64,000 nt of DNA from assembly GCA_964447155.1 (NCBI GenBank), contig CAYURM010000003.1:62001-126000 (forward strand), in the 5' to 3' direction. The DNA comes from SMBSF63 sp034003545. GTDB taxonomy: Bacteria; Chloroflexota; Anaerolineae; Anaerolineales; Anaerolineaceae. This document shows positions 41,119 to 49,975 of the stretch, piece after piece. Position numbers and translations under genes: made by a program. Under the pieces are notes generated by a model that had not been told where the DNA came from, made no database searches, and saw nothing but the letters and a program-made list of their open reading frames with translations. How positions within the stretch are numbered: position 1 is the stretch's first letter; every line of letters starts with the position of its first letter.

Positions 41119-41682
41119 TTACACTAGCAGGGGTTGAATTAAGCCATAGGTCCCGTCTCGTCTGGCGTAAAGGACATTAATGGCGTTGGTTTCTGCATTA
41201 AAGAAGACAAAAAAGTTTGCGTGTCCGAGGAGGGTCATCTGTTCAATAGCCTCCATTTCATTCATTGGAATGAGGGTGAACTCTTTGCGGCGAGCGATGA
41301 CCGGTTCTTCCTGGTCTTCCTCGTCATCAATTTTTAGCGCAAAGGCTTCTCCTAACGGGGTGCCATCCCCGCGTCCACGGCGGCGCTTTCCTTTATAGCG
41401 TTCAATTTGGCGATGGATTTTTTCGAGAGATTGGTCAATGGCAGAAAAGAGATCATCGCTTCTTTCCTCCGAGCGGAGAATGAACCCTTTGCCGCGGATC
41501 GTGATCTGGGCAACATTGCGGTCATTGGCATTTCGTGCAGATTTTACAAATGCCAGATCAACGCGTACCTCTTCAATTGTGTTAAGGTATTTGTCGAGTT
41601 TTGATGCTTTTTTCTCCACATAATCGTGGATATTATCGGTTATTTCCATGTTACGTGCAAAGATATCAACTTCGAGTGCCAT
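41119..41682 (-). CDS. hpf: Ribosome hibernation-promoting factor, long form
   Basis: A 187-residue long-form HPF. The N-terminal RaiA/YfiA domain (VDIFARNMEITDNIHDYVEKKASKL and VRVDLAFVK) binds in the decoding centre. A linker follows, then a C-terminal dimerisation domain (EFTLIPMNEMEAIEQMTLLGHANFFVFFNAET) that joins two 70S ribosomes into inactive 100S dimers. AGGAAC precedes the ATG. It is the last gene of the Tad/comF unit before a strong terminator. HPF beside comF is a common arrangement in Gram-positive bacteria. Confidence 0.95.
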   Translation of the reverse strand: MALEVDIFARNMEITDNIHDYVEKKASKLDKYLNTIEEVRVDLAFVKSARNANDRNVAQITIRGKGFILRSEERSDDLFSAIDQSLEKIHRQIERYKGKRRRGRGDGTPLGEAFALKIDDEEDQEEPVIARRKEFTLIPMNEMEAIEQMTLLGHANFFVFFNAETNAINVLYARRDGTYGLIQPLLV

Positions 41683-41736
41683 AACAGTTCCTCCAAAAGA
41701 TTGACATAAAAAGAATAGTGGATTTAAACCTGAATT

Positions 41737-42582
41737 TTATTCTTTTTCACCTCCTGAGTTAGCGTTTTTGAAAACTGCACGGGCAAGAGTGAGGGCATAG
41801 ACTTGTTTGGCACCGGCTGCCAGCAGTGCCTGGGTGCTGGCGGTGAGGGTAGCTCCTGTTGTTGCCACATCATCCACAAGCAGAACAGATTTGGCTTTTA
41901 CAAATTTTGGGCTGGCGCTAAAGGCTCCGGTAACATTCTTTCTCCGTTCCGGCGCGTTTAACCCGACTTGAGAGGGAGTGTTTCTGGTGCGTTTGACAGC
42001 CTGCGGCACAAATGGAATGCAATGGGTTAAAGCAATGGGCCGGGCCAGCAGGTATGATTGATTATACCCGCGTTCTGTGATGCGCTGGCGACTAAGTGGG
42101 ACGGCGGTGATCAGATCCACCTGCCATTGCAAATGTTCCAGCAATGCACTCATCGGTTCAGCCAATAAGGTGCCCAGCCCCATATTTTGTTGATATTTAA
42201 GGCTGTGGATGGCTGTACGCAACGGGCCGGTGAAGGTTGCCCAGCTGCGCATCGCTGTGTATGGCGGGGGATGCTCCTGGCAGGCGGTGCAGGTGGAACA
42301 GCCTTTGGACAGGATTTGTCCGCAGGAGGAACAAATTGTATTAAGGGGGATGGGGTGTGAAGCCTTTTGACAGTCAGGGCACCACAGTGCCCCAGGGTTT
42401 CCGCATCCGGCACAATATGGGGGATAGAGCCAATCCAAAGTAATCCAAAATCCATCGTAGAGGAGTTTGACTGGCTGGTTAACCCAAACAGGATGGCGCA
42501 ATGCTTTTTTTAAGTTGATCGATTGGTCGTCTTTATTTCCACCCGGGGATACTGTTTGGGCTGAATCCGAACATGTCGCCAA
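41737..42582 (-). CDS. comF: ComF-family phosphoribosyltransferase-like protein
   Basis: ComF is needed for DNA uptake in naturally transformable bacteria. It has an N-terminal zinc finger (PPYCAGCGNPGALWCPDC and CSSCGQILSKGCSTCTAC) and a phosphoribosyltransferase-like domain with LKYQQNMGLG, LITAVPLSRQRITERGYNQS and the PRPP motif VLLVDDVATTGATL. The start is uncertain. The frame opens at TTG 42582, overlapping tadC by 50 bases with no clear ribosome binding site, and a downstream TTG is possible. Its lodging between tadC and hpf in one apparent transcript hints that the pilus takes part in DNA uptake. Confidence 0.85.
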   Translation of the reverse strand: MATCSDSAQTVSPGGNKDDQSINLKKALRHPVWVNQPVKLLYDGFWITLDWLYPPYCAGCGNPGALWCPDCQKASHPIPLNTICSSCGQILSKGCSTCTACQEHPPPYTAMRSWATFTGPLRTAIHSLKYQQNMGLGTLLAEPMSALLEHLQWQVDLITAVPLSRQRITERGYNQSYLLARPIALTHCIPFVPQAVKRTRNTPSQVGLNAPERRKNVTGAFSASPKFVKAKSVLLVDDVATTGATLTASTQALLAAGAKQVYALTLARAVFKNANSGGEKE

Positions 42583-43525
42583 TCCCGGATCCCAGCATTT
42601 GGAAGCCGGCCGGGGCCATGAGAACGATGATGAGGGAAGGGAAGATGAGTAAGGTCATCGGGAGGAGCATTTTGAGCGGGGCCTTGTGGGCTTCTTCTTC
42701 GGCGAGCTGACGGCGTTTGATGCGCATCTGATCAGACTGGATGCGGAGAACTTTTGCAAGGCTGACACCGAGTTGTTCGCTTTGGATCACGGCAGCAACG
42801 AAACTGGACAGGTCGCCTACCCCAACCCGGTCGGCCATGTCGCGCAGGGCTTCGCGGCGGACTTTGCCCAGCTGGATTTCGCGGATAACGCGGGCAAAGG
42901 CGAGGGAGAGTTCGGTTTCCCATTTTTCGGCGACTTTTGCCATTGCGGCGTCAAAGCCGAGGCCGGCTTCTACACAAATTGTGAGGAGGTCGAGGGCGTC
43001 TGGCATGGCGCGGCGGATATCCAGTTGGCGGCGGTCGATTTTTGACTTCAACCACAGGGAGGGGAAGAAAAACCCCAGGATACCAAAAACCAAAGCAAAC
43101 AGGATGGTGCGGCCAATCGGCCAGCCATTGGCGCCGAGGTTAGCGACGGCAAAAATGCCGATGCCGAACATAGCCATCAGGATAAATTGCAGCGAAAGGA
43201 ATAAGGTGGGGTCAAGTTTTCCTGGATTTCCTGCCAATTCCAGGCGTTTGGCAATGGAGGTGCGTGCATTTTGCGGTGTGAAGCGGATGGCAAGCTCACC
43301 CAATGAGCGCGCAAGGGGATAGATGACCCGTTCCGTGAAAGGTTGAGACATCTCGAGTTTTTCGAGATCGATCTCTTCTCCTTCCTGGTTGAATTCTTCC
43401 AGGCGCTCCTGCAGGGCGCGGTCACCACCGCCAGCGGAGGGATTACGCAGGCCAATTACGATAAGAGCAATGGCACCGCCCAGCACCAAAACTGCAACAA
43501 CAATAATGGGGATCACATTTCCCAT
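42533..43525 (-). CDS. tadC: Tad pilus platform protein TadC
   Basis: A type II secretion F-domain inner-membrane protein (330 residues) that forms the pilus assembly platform with TadB. It has an N-terminal helix (IPIIVVAVLVLGGAIALIVIG), two mid helices and a C-terminal helix (LLPMTLLIFPSLIIVLMAPA). The T2SSF region reads AMPDALDLLTICVEAGLGFDAAM and SFVAAVIQSEQLGVSLAKVLR. GGAGGT precedes the ATG at 43525. It is 15 bases downstream of tadB. Confidence 0.93.
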   Translation of the reverse strand: MGNVIPIIVVAVLVLGGAIALIVIGLRNPSAGGGDRALQERLEEFNQEGEEIDLEKLEMSQPFTERVIYPLARSLGELAIRFTPQNARTSIAKRLELAGNPGKLDPTLFLSLQFILMAMFGIGIFAVANLGANGWPIGRTILFALVFGILGFFFPSLWLKSKIDRRQLDIRRAMPDALDLLTICVEAGLGFDAAMAKVAEKWETELSLAFARVIREIQLGKVRREALRDMADRVGVGDLSSFVAAVIQSEQLGVSLAKVLRIQSDQMRIKRRQLAEEEAHKAPLKMLLPMTLLIFPSLIIVLMAPAGFQMLGSGIGDMFGFSPNSIPGWK

Positions 43526-43540
43526 AGTGTACCTCCGATT

Positions 43541-44515
43541 TTAGATGTCCACATCAGCCAACTTGCCCATGACGAAAGAGCCGGCGCCAATTAACATGGC
43601 TGCGATGCCGAGAGGGATGTACCCGCAGACGCCGTGCAGAAAGAATTCCATCATGTATTCGCGGTTGAGCAGGTAAAGGATTGCCATAACGCCCAGGGGC
43701 ATGAAGGACAGCATTTTTCCTGAATAGCTGGCCTGGGTGGTTAATACGCGAATCTCGCCTTTAATACGGACCCGCTCGCGGATGGTGAAAGAGATTGTAT
43801 CCAGAATTTCTGCGAGGTTACCGCCAACTTCGCGCTGCACGTTGATGGCAGTGATGACGAGGTCGAGGTCTTCACTGGGGATGCGGCGGAGCAGGTTATC
43901 TAATGCTCTTTCCATGGGAACGCCAAGCTGCATTTCCTGCACAACACGGTGAAATTCATCACAGATGGGGGGAGGGAGTTCTTTGCTGACCGCTTCCATG
44001 GCTTGCATGGTGGAGAAACCTGCCCGCAGGCCGTTGACCATCAAGTTGAGCATATCGCCTAATTGATTGTCAAATTTTTGTAAGCGCTGCGTTTGCTGCC
44101 GTTTTACATACATACCAGGCAGAAAACCACCGAGCATGGCGCCCAGCAGAGCGAACAAAATGGCAGGAAGCCCGCTGCCGCCGCCCAAGAAGAAAGCGAT
44201 AAAGGCCGTGGCGATTGAGGCAATGACGATAAGGCCGATGTATTCACCGGGTTTCATTTTAATGTCAGCACGGGCCAGCGATTTTGCAATGCGTTCGCCG
44301 CGTTCCGAGGTTTCTACTTTGGCATTGACCCAGTCTGTAAGGGGGGTGCGCTTGATGCGCTCCATTTCTTCTTGGGTTTCCTGGTCAATGTATTGACCGA
44401 GGCGTTCTTCAACTGCTGATTTGTCTGATGAAATCGTTGAAACAATGCCGATAATCAGCATGATAACGGCCAGAACACCGCCTACTGAAAGAATGAGAAT
44501 TGGGCTTATATTCAT
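43541..44515 (-). CDS. tadB: Tad pilus platform protein TadB
   Basis: The second T2SSF-domain platform protein, 324 residues. A leading helix (ILILSVGGVLAVIMLIIGIV) and paired helices near 90-130 precede the F domain (NQLGDMLNLMVNGLRAGFSTMQAMEAV and VITAINVQREVGGNLAEILDTI). ATG 44515 is preferred over one five codons upstream because it starts the hydrophobic segment cleanly. It lies between tadA and tadC. Confidence 0.92.
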   Translation of the reverse strand: MNISPILILSVGGVLAVIMLIIGIVSTISSDKSAVEERLGQYIDQETQEEMERIKRTPLTDWVNAKVETSERGERIAKSLARADIKMKPGEYIGLIVIASIATAFIAFFLGGGSGLPAILFALLGAMLGGFLPGMYVKRQQTQRLQKFDNQLGDMLNLMVNGLRAGFSTMQAMEAVSKELPPPICDEFHRVVQEMQLGVPMERALDNLLRRIPSEDLDLVITAINVQREVGGNLAEILDTISFTIRERVRIKGEIRVLTTQASYSGKMLSFMPLGVMAILYLLNREYMMEFFLHGVCGYIPLGIAAMLIGAGSFVMGKLADVDI

Positions 44516-44578
44516 AAACTTTCCTGGCAAAGCGTTGATGCAATGCTAATTTTGTTGCCCTCTGTCATATCCATTTTA

Positions 44579-45967
44579 CTATAACCTGCGGCTGCCGACG
44601 CCAAAAACAGTGGGCGGCAGGTTAATGCCTGCTGCGGCAAACTTGTGCATGAAGCGCGGACGCATGCCAGTGGGGCGCAAGCGTCCTACCACGCGATCGT
44701 TTTCAAAGCCGGTTTGTTCAAATACGAAAATATCGGTCATGGTAATGACATCACCTTCCATACCGGCAACTTCGGTGATGTTGGTCACTTTACGGGTGCC
44801 ATCACGGAAGCGTTCTTGATGGACGACCACATCGACGGCAGAAGAAATCTGTTCGCGGATGGCGCGTACCGGCAGTTCCATACCCGCCATCATCACCATG
44901 GTTTCGATACGGGCAGCCGTGTCGCGCGGGCTGTTGGAGTGAGCAGTGGTCATGGAGCCATCGTGACCGGTGTTCATCGCCTGCAACATGTCGAGGGCGG
45001 CTTCATCGCGAATCTCACCGACGATGATCCGGTCGGGGCGCATACGAAGGGTATTAATCACAAGCTGGCGAATGGTAACTTCGCCGCGGCCTTCAATATT
45101 AGGCGGCCGGGATTCGAGGGTGACTACATGTTCCTGACGGAGTTGAAGTTCAGCCGCGTTTTCGACGGTGATAATGCGTTCATCGCCTGGGATAAATGTA
45201 GAAAGCACATTGAGCAATGTGGTTTTACCGGAGCCAGTACCGCCGGAGATGACGATATTGAGTCTCGCTGATACGCAGGCTTTCAGAAAATTGACTGCTT
45301 CAGTGGTGATCGAACCAAAGTCGATCAACTGTTCAACGGTGATGGGGTCCTTGGAAAATTTACGGATCGTGAGGGTGGGGCCGATCAGTGAAATGGGCGG
45401 GATGACAGCGTTAACACGAGAGCCATCGGGGAGACGGGCATCTACGTAAGGGCTGGATTCATCGATGCGCCGGCCGAGCGGGGCGACAATGCGTTCAATC
45501 ACGCGCATCACATGGTCATCATCTTCGAAAGTGATGGGAGCGCGCACGATACGTCCTTTGCGTTCCACAAAGATGTTTTTAGGGCCATTGACCATGACTT
45601 CTGTGATGTCATCCATTTCCAATAGAGCCTGGATTGGGCCAAAGCCCAGGATTTCGGCGGTGATTTGTTCAAACAGGCGAGCGCGCTCGGGACGGGAAAG
45701 AACGATGTTCTCTTCGCTCAGGATTTGTTCGAATAATTCCTGGATGGTTTTGCGTACTTCGGCTGTCTGGCTGATGTCAAGGGTGGGGTCAAGGCCAGCG
45801 AGCAATTTGTTTTGTACACGCGTCTTGAGATCCTGGTAGGTCGTTTGTGCTGAGGATGTAGCCGGTGCAGACACTCTTCGTGATTGCAGCCCGGCAGAGC
45901 CGCCGCGTTTGGCGCCATCCTCTGCAGTATGTTCTTGATCGCCTTGAAGCCGTTTTAATATGGACAT
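44579..45967 (-). CDS. tadA: Tad pilus assembly/secretion ATPase TadA (CpaF)
   Basis: The cytoplasmic hexameric ATPase that powers Flp pilus extension and probably retraction. Of 462 residues, the N-terminal domain has the CpaF pattern GFGPIQALLEMDDITEVMVNG. The motor carries Walker A ISGGTGSGKTTLLNVL, the Asp box (RIITVENAAELQL), the Walker B region DRIIVGEIRDEAALDMLQAM and the His box TTAHSNSPRDTAARIE. AAGGAG lies 12 bases upstream of the ATG. It sits between tadZ and tadB. Confidence 0.95.
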   Translation of the reverse strand: MSILKRLQGDQEHTAEDGAKRGGSAGLQSRRVSAPATSSAQTTYQDLKTRVQNKLLAGLDPTLDISQTAEVRKTIQELFEQILSEENIVLSRPERARLFEQITAEILGFGPIQALLEMDDITEVMVNGPKNIFVERKGRIVRAPITFEDDDHVMRVIERIVAPLGRRIDESSPYVDARLPDGSRVNAVIPPISLIGPTLTIRKFSKDPITVEQLIDFGSITTEAVNFLKACVSARLNIVISGGTGSGKTTLLNVLSTFIPGDERIITVENAAELQLRQEHVVTLESRPPNIEGRGEVTIRQLVINTLRMRPDRIIVGEIRDEAALDMLQAMNTGHDGSMTTAHSNSPRDTAARIETMVMMAGMELPVRAIREQISSAVDVVVHQERFRDGTRKVTNITEVAGMEGDVITMTDIFVFEQTGFENDRVVGRLRPTGMRPRFMHKFAAAGINLPPTVFGVGSRRL

Positions 45968-45992
45968 TCGTTATACCAACTCCTTACGAAAT

Positions 45993-47228
45993 TTACGCTT
46001 CGTCTTTCTGACTATTTGCCAGAATCTTTTCTGGTATTTTTTCTGCGATTTCGATGATACTTTTGCTGACTGGCAATGTTCTGTTTTCCAGAATGAAAGG
46101 TTTGCCCTGGTTGATGGCATTATCTACGACTTTATCATCATACGGAATGACTGCTGCAATTTCTTGACGCAGGCTTTCCCCAATTCTTTCTGGCGATATC
46201 GCAATTTTCTTGTCGTATTTATTCAAAATAAACATAATGCGGTTTCGGGGAATTCCGGATGCATCTGACAGGTTGAAGAAGTAGTTTGCGTTTTTGATGG
46301 ACGGGATGCTTTGCGAGGTAAGCAGGAGGATGAGATCAGCCTCATCCAGTGCTGCCATGACTGCCCCGGTGAGGTAGGATGAGGTGTCCACCACGATGTA
46401 TTTGTAGATTTTTCGTAGATATTGCAGCAATTTTCCGAATTGTTCAGCGGTGACACTGTCTGCCAGTTCGGGCCGTGGGGGGGCAGCCAGGATATGCAAG
46501 TCTGAGATGCTGTGCTTTGTGATGACATCTTCAATGACTTCAATGTCAAGGTCGTCTACTCTTGAAGCTAATTCGGTAATTGAATTCCGTACCTGTTCGT
46601 TGAGAAAGACGGCAACATCGCCATATTGCATACTGCCGTCAACGAGAAGGATTTTTTCGTTTGGCGATTTTCGTCCCAGAGTTAGGGCAAGTGCCAGGTT
46701 GGTTGCGAGGGTGGTGCATCCGCAGCCGCCTTTGCCGCTGTAGATGACGATGATGTTGGATTGCGCAACCGGTACACCGCCCACGGCTGTGCCGGAACCA
46801 TCTGCCGCCACAGAGAATGCGGCAGATGCTTTCTCCCGGGCTTCATGGGACATTTTGCCTGCGCGGTTGATGGCAGAGGTTAACTCATCAATGGATGGAG
46901 GCTTGGTAAGGTAGTCTCTGGCCCCGGCCATCATCGCGCGGCGCATATAATTCTGGTCGCCTTGAACAGACAGGATAACGACTTGCGAAAAAGGGTTTTT
47001 TTGGCGGATGGCTTCTGTGGCGGTGATCCCGTCCATGTCTGGCATGTTGATGTCCATGATGATGACATCGGGATCGATTTTGCTTGCTACAGAAAGCGCT
47101 TCTTTCCCATCTTTGGCAATTCCAGCGATTTCAATGTTCGAGTCAAATTGAAGAAGACGTCGAATATTTTCTCTTGTTTCATCAATATCGTCAACAATTA
47201 ATACTCGTATGGTTTGACGAGGCGGCAT
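45993..47228 (-). CDS. tadZ: TadZ/CpaE pilus localisation ATPase with receiver domain
   Basis: 411 residues. An N-terminal receiver-like domain (IRVLIVDDIDETRENIRRLL, DVIIMDINMPDMDG with the phospho-acceptor Asp) is followed at about 155 by a MinD/ParA-like ATPase. Its deviant Walker A reads IYSGKGGCGCTTLATNLAL: the first Lys is present but the usual second Lys is Cys, an alteration related to those seen in other TadZ proteins. TadZ marks the pole or site of pilus assembly. ATG 47228 has GGAG 8 bases before it. Unlike many TadZ proteins, the receiver keeps its acidic residues and may be phosphorylated. Confidence 0.9.
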   Translation of the reverse strand: MPPRQTIRVLIVDDIDETRENIRRLLQFDSNIEIAGIAKDGKEALSVASKIDPDVIIMDINMPDMDGITATEAIRQKNPFSQVVILSVQGDQNYMRRAMMAGARDYLTKPPSIDELTSAINRAGKMSHEAREKASAAFSVAADGSGTAVGGVPVAQSNIIVIYSGKGGCGCTTLATNLALALTLGRKSPNEKILLVDGSMQYGDVAVFLNEQVRNSITELASRVDDLDIEVIEDVITKHSISDLHILAAPPRPELADSVTAEQFGKLLQYLRKIYKYIVVDTSSYLTGAVMAALDEADLILLLTSQSIPSIKNANYFFNLSDASGIPRNRIMFILNKYDKKIAISPERIGESLRQEIAAVIPYDDKVVDNAINQGKPFILENRTLPVSKSIIEIAEKIPEKILANSQKDEA

Positions 47229-47309
47229 AAATACTCCAAAATATCCTATCTGTTTTGCAGCTTATTTTTTATTTGCTTTCAGTGTGTCAAAGTTCAGTTG
47301 CAACGTTTA

Positions 47310-48473
47310 TTATTGTACTGGAGCCGGTGCAGGAACAGGCGCATTTTGCCTTTCCATGGTGTCAAAGCCAAAATCATCGGCGGGTTTTTCCATTCCATAG
47401 GGCAGTTTGGTGGGATAGGGGATATTGTATTGGTCCATGATGAACTGTAATGTAACTGCCTGGGTATCCGCTTGCTGTTCATCTCCCGTGCTGCGCAGCG
47501 CAAGGCTTAGTTCTGCTTTGGACAGCATCAGGTAGTTCAAGGCGACGGCATCCTGCGGCAGCACAATCAGGGTAATATTGGCCGGTACGTTTGTATCCAC
47601 CGGGGCGACAGCAGCAGGATCTTCAGCAGCTTCATCTGTTACAACAACGGGTGCGTCGCTGAAAATGTTGCCGTCCAACGGGAAGTCTCCTACCCACAGG
47701 ACAATTGCGTCCTGAACGATGGATTGGGTTACCAGTCTGGGGCGTTGTGCTTCAGAAGGGATCACATACAATGGGCCGGTCTCGCCAAGTGCGGGGTCAA
47801 TTTCAATGCGGCCTACAGGTGAACCTGCACCGGCAATATCGACGGTGATGGTGTTGGTCGTAATGGTAGTTTCATCGGTTTCACCAGTAGCGGTACGAGA
47901 AACTGCGCCAGGGGCATTGACCACGGTGTTGAGGTTTGGCAGAATGCTCTGATAGTCGGCATCCAGGTCAACGAGATTAAAAGATGCGATGATGTTAACG
48001 TGATCACCAGGCTGGAGGCCATAGGACACCGAGGTGAGTTTGCTGATCGGCATGGAAATGGCAACCATTCCGGCAGGGATTTGGGCCGAGGCGTAAGATC
48101 CCAATGGGATTTCGGTGAGGGAATTCATGGTTAAGGGCATACCATTGACCAGATCTGTTTTGGCAAATTTGCCGGCGACGTCCTGGCGGCTGGTGATGAA
48201 GAGGCCTTCGCGCATATCTTCCTTGGGGTAGGGGATCATTTCCAGCATATCATCAGAGATTGCATCCCCTCTGGTAACCGGTTGTGTTAACACAACGATG
48301 TCAACGGTTTCCTCTGGCTGCTGTACGAGAACGGGTTCTCCATTCGCTGTCTGGGGTGCTGGTGACAAGATACGATCTCTCATCAAGAATGCGACGACAG
48401 CAAGAATCAAAATCAGGACAAGCGCGAGAACGATGAATAACCGTCCGCTTTTTTTACGACCACCTTTTGCCAT
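47310..48473 (-). CDS. cpaB: CpaB/RcpC pilus assembly protein with SAF domain
   Basis: 387 residues. A basic N-terminus and one transmembrane helix (LFIVLALVLILILAVVAFLM) lead to an external SAF domain (VDIVVLTQPVTRGDAISDDML) and the RcpC/CpaB region (IPAGMVAISMPISKLTSVSYGLQPGDHVNIIASF). In Proteobacteria CpaB works with the secretin. No secretin gene is seen here, so it probably acts in the cell wall. GGAGGAGG precedes the ATG. A TATAAT at 48542-48547 may start a separate transcript for the assembly genes, apart from the pilin genes. Confidence 0.85.
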   Translation of the reverse strand: MAKGGRKKSGRLFIVLALVLILILAVVAFLMRDRILSPAPQTANGEPVLVQQPEETVDIVVLTQPVTRGDAISDDMLEMIPYPKEDMREGLFITSRQDVAGKFAKTDLVNGMPLTMNSLTEIPLGSYASAQIPAGMVAISMPISKLTSVSYGLQPGDHVNIIASFNLVDLDADYQSILPNLNTVVNAPGAVSRTATGETDETTITTNTITVDIAGAGSPVGRIEIDPALGETGPLYVIPSEAQRPRLVTQSIVQDAIVLWVGDFPLDGNIFSDAPVVVTDEAAEDPAAVAPVDTNVPANITLIVLPQDAVALNYLMLSKAELSLALRSTGDEQQADTQAVTLQFIMDQYNIPYPTKLPYGMEKPADDFGFDTMERQNAPVPAPAPVQ

Positions 48474-48684
48474 GTGGGCCTCCTCCAGTTCCTTTTGAAC
48501 TATCCGTATTAATGGAAATTCTTTTCCATGTATTCTATTTTATTATACGGCAAAATGAAATCTATGGGGCAGATTGCACTTAATAAAATAGTAAGGTGAA
48601 TTAAGAGTATTCTCATTTATTGTTGCAATAAACAGGCCAGCGGGCGGTGAATTGCATATTTCGGGAGGATATGAGTTGAAAAAG

Positions 48685-48715
48685 AAACAGCCCTGCAGTT
48701 TTTGCAGAGCTGTTT
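48685..48715 (-). terminator. Terminator after the two pilin genes
   Basis: A 13-base arm at 48685-48697 pairs with 48703-48715 with one mismatch, around a 5-base loop. CTTTTTC follows on the minus strand. It separates the pilin genes from cpaB. The remaining part of the 263-base gap is A/T-rich and contains the possible cpaB -10. Confidence 0.7.
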
Positions 48716-48736
48716 GCATGAAAATTTAGCTGGAAA

Positions 48737-48883
48737 TTAGACTGCCATGACCACGTTGGAGAAGATCTTGCCGATGGCCGGCCCAAGCAGAGCCAGGATA
48801 ACGATGACGACGACGGCAACCAACACGAGGATCAAAGCATATTCTACCAAACCTTGACCTTTTTCTTTCGGAGCGAATAACAT
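48737..48883 (-). CDS. flp: Flp-family type IVb pilin (copy 2)
   Basis: A 48-residue pilin, the subunit of the Tad/Flp fibre. The N-terminus MLFAPKEKGQ is followed by GLVEYALILVLVAVVVIVIL, the hydrophobic helix that starts with the Glu typical of Flp pilins (position 5 after the cleavage Gly). Cleavage is expected at the Gly before LVEYA. The amino acid sequence is identical to that of the copy 73 bases upstream, although 16 codons differ silently. A terminator follows. No TadV prepilin peptidase gene is in the window. Confidence 0.93.
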   Translation of the reverse strand: MLFAPKEKGQGLVEYALILVLVAVVVIVILALLGPAIGKIFSNVVMAV

Positions 48884-48956
48884 GTGATTTTTCCTTTCAA
48901 ATAAAAAGTGAAGCTAATAAAATTTGGATTTCCGAGTTTTTGATTTACGATTGAAA

Positions 48957-49103
48957 CTAGACAGCCATAACGACGTTGGAGAAGATCTTGCCAATGGCCG
49001 GTCCAAGCAGAGCAAGGATCACGATGACAACAACTGCTACCAGGACGAGGATCAAAGCATATTCTACCAAACCTTGACCTTTTTCTTTGGGTGCAAATAA
49101 CAT
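48957..49103 (-). CDS. flp: Flp-family type IVb pilin (copy 1)
   Basis: The promoter-proximal pilin gene, encoding the same 48-residue protein as copy 2. Differences between the genes are confined to third positions or Leu first positions plus the stop codon (TAG here, TAA in copy 2). AAAGGAGG lies 7 bases before the ATG. Two equal copies under one strong promoter would raise pilin dosage relative to the assembly machinery. Confidence 0.93.
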   Translation of the reverse strand: MLFAPKEKGQGLVEYALILVLVAVVVIVILALLGPAIGKIFSNVVMAV

Positions 49104-49160
49104 GGGTAACCTCCTTTTAGAATGTAGTGAAATTTTGAAGTTCTTTATTGAACTATCCTT

Positions 49161-49188
49161 ATTATAGGCAATCTACCGGAGATTTCAA
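49161..49188 (-). promoter_or_regulatory. Promoter of the pilin genes
   Basis: On the minus strand TTGAAA (49183-49188) and a perfect TATAAT (49161-49166) are 16 bases apart. The leader to the first pilin gene is about 50 bases. Confidence 0.7.
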
Positions 49189-49266
49189 GGGCTTCGGCAT
49201 TACAAACACCTTACAGCCAGCGTAAAATTTATGTTAACGCGAAGGAGAACTGATGGCCTGCTTTAG

Positions 49267-49294
49267 TTGTTTCCTGCTTAAAACAAGCTATAAT
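49267..49294 (+). promoter_or_regulatory. Promoter of the hypothetical/SPFH pair
   Basis: TTGTTT (49267-49272) and TATAAT (49289-49294) with a 16-base spacer lie 65 bases before the gene at 49360. The 256-base gap between the pilin and this gene holds these two divergent promoters. Confidence 0.5.
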
Positions 49295-49359
49295 TATGAT
49301 AACAAATCAATAAAGCGTGAATTTGACGAATGGATTAAGTGATCCCTTAAGGAGGCGTG

Positions 49360-49911
49360 ATGAACGACTTGTTTGACCGAGTGACTTCGGAACAGGACAT
49401 ATTCAAAAAATTGTTGGGCAAGATACCCGGATTTAAAGGGTATATCGAGCGATCGAATCGCCGCGCATCGGATAAGCTGCTGCGCGATTTGATCGCGGAT
49501 CGCTTTGAAGAGCAATGGAAAGCGATTTCAGCTTTGCAGCGTCAGGTGATCAGTGAAGGTGCAATTGAGTATGTGGATGATCTGGAGGGCGCAGCAATTA
49601 AATTGCGTCAGTTCATTGATCGGGTCCGGAATGCTGCTTATGGTTACGCGGCCTTCTTTGATGCTGTCAAGGTAAATGAAGAAGAACTGGCAGAGCTTTA
49701 TCGATATGATCTTGGTTTGCTGGAAATGGTGGACGAAGTTAAGCGCAGTGTTGGCAATGTTGAGGCTTCGCTGGGCACTGACGGGCTGCCTGCTTCCATT
49801 CGGCATTTGACCAGTGTGGCAACCGATTGTGTGGAAGCCTTCAACCGCCGGTCAGAAGTTGTGTTGTCGGCGGCGGGTGAAGAAGACGGCAACGAGATTG
49901 TCGGGGCATGA
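49360..49911 (+). CDS. Hypothetical helical protein upstream of SPFH gene
   Basis: 183 residues that I do not recognise. It is almost wholly helical and charged (RRASDKLLRDLIADRFEEQWKAISALQRQV, ELAELYRYDLGLLEMVDEVKRSVGNVEASL), with no signal peptide or transmembrane segment, so it is probably cytoplasmic and coiled-coil forming. AAGGAGG lies 4 bases before the ATG, and an overlapping GTG one codon upstream is an alternative. The SPFH-HTH gene follows 64 bases later on the same strand, with a single terminator after the pair, so the two products may work together at the membrane. Confidence 0.7.
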   Translation: MNDLFDRVTSEQDIFKKLLGKIPGFKGYIERSNRRASDKLLRDLIADRFEEQWKAISALQRQVISEGAIEYVDDLEGAAIKLRQFIDRVRNAAYGYAAFFDAVKVNEEELAELYRYDLGLLEMVDEVKRSVGNVEASLGTDGLPASIRHLTSVATDCVEAFNRRSEVVLSAAGEEDGNEIVGA

Positions 49912-49975
49912 GGGGAGATCCTCGGCAGCAAAATTGCTGGATCGTTTAGATAATTATTGAACGGGAGTGAAAAAA

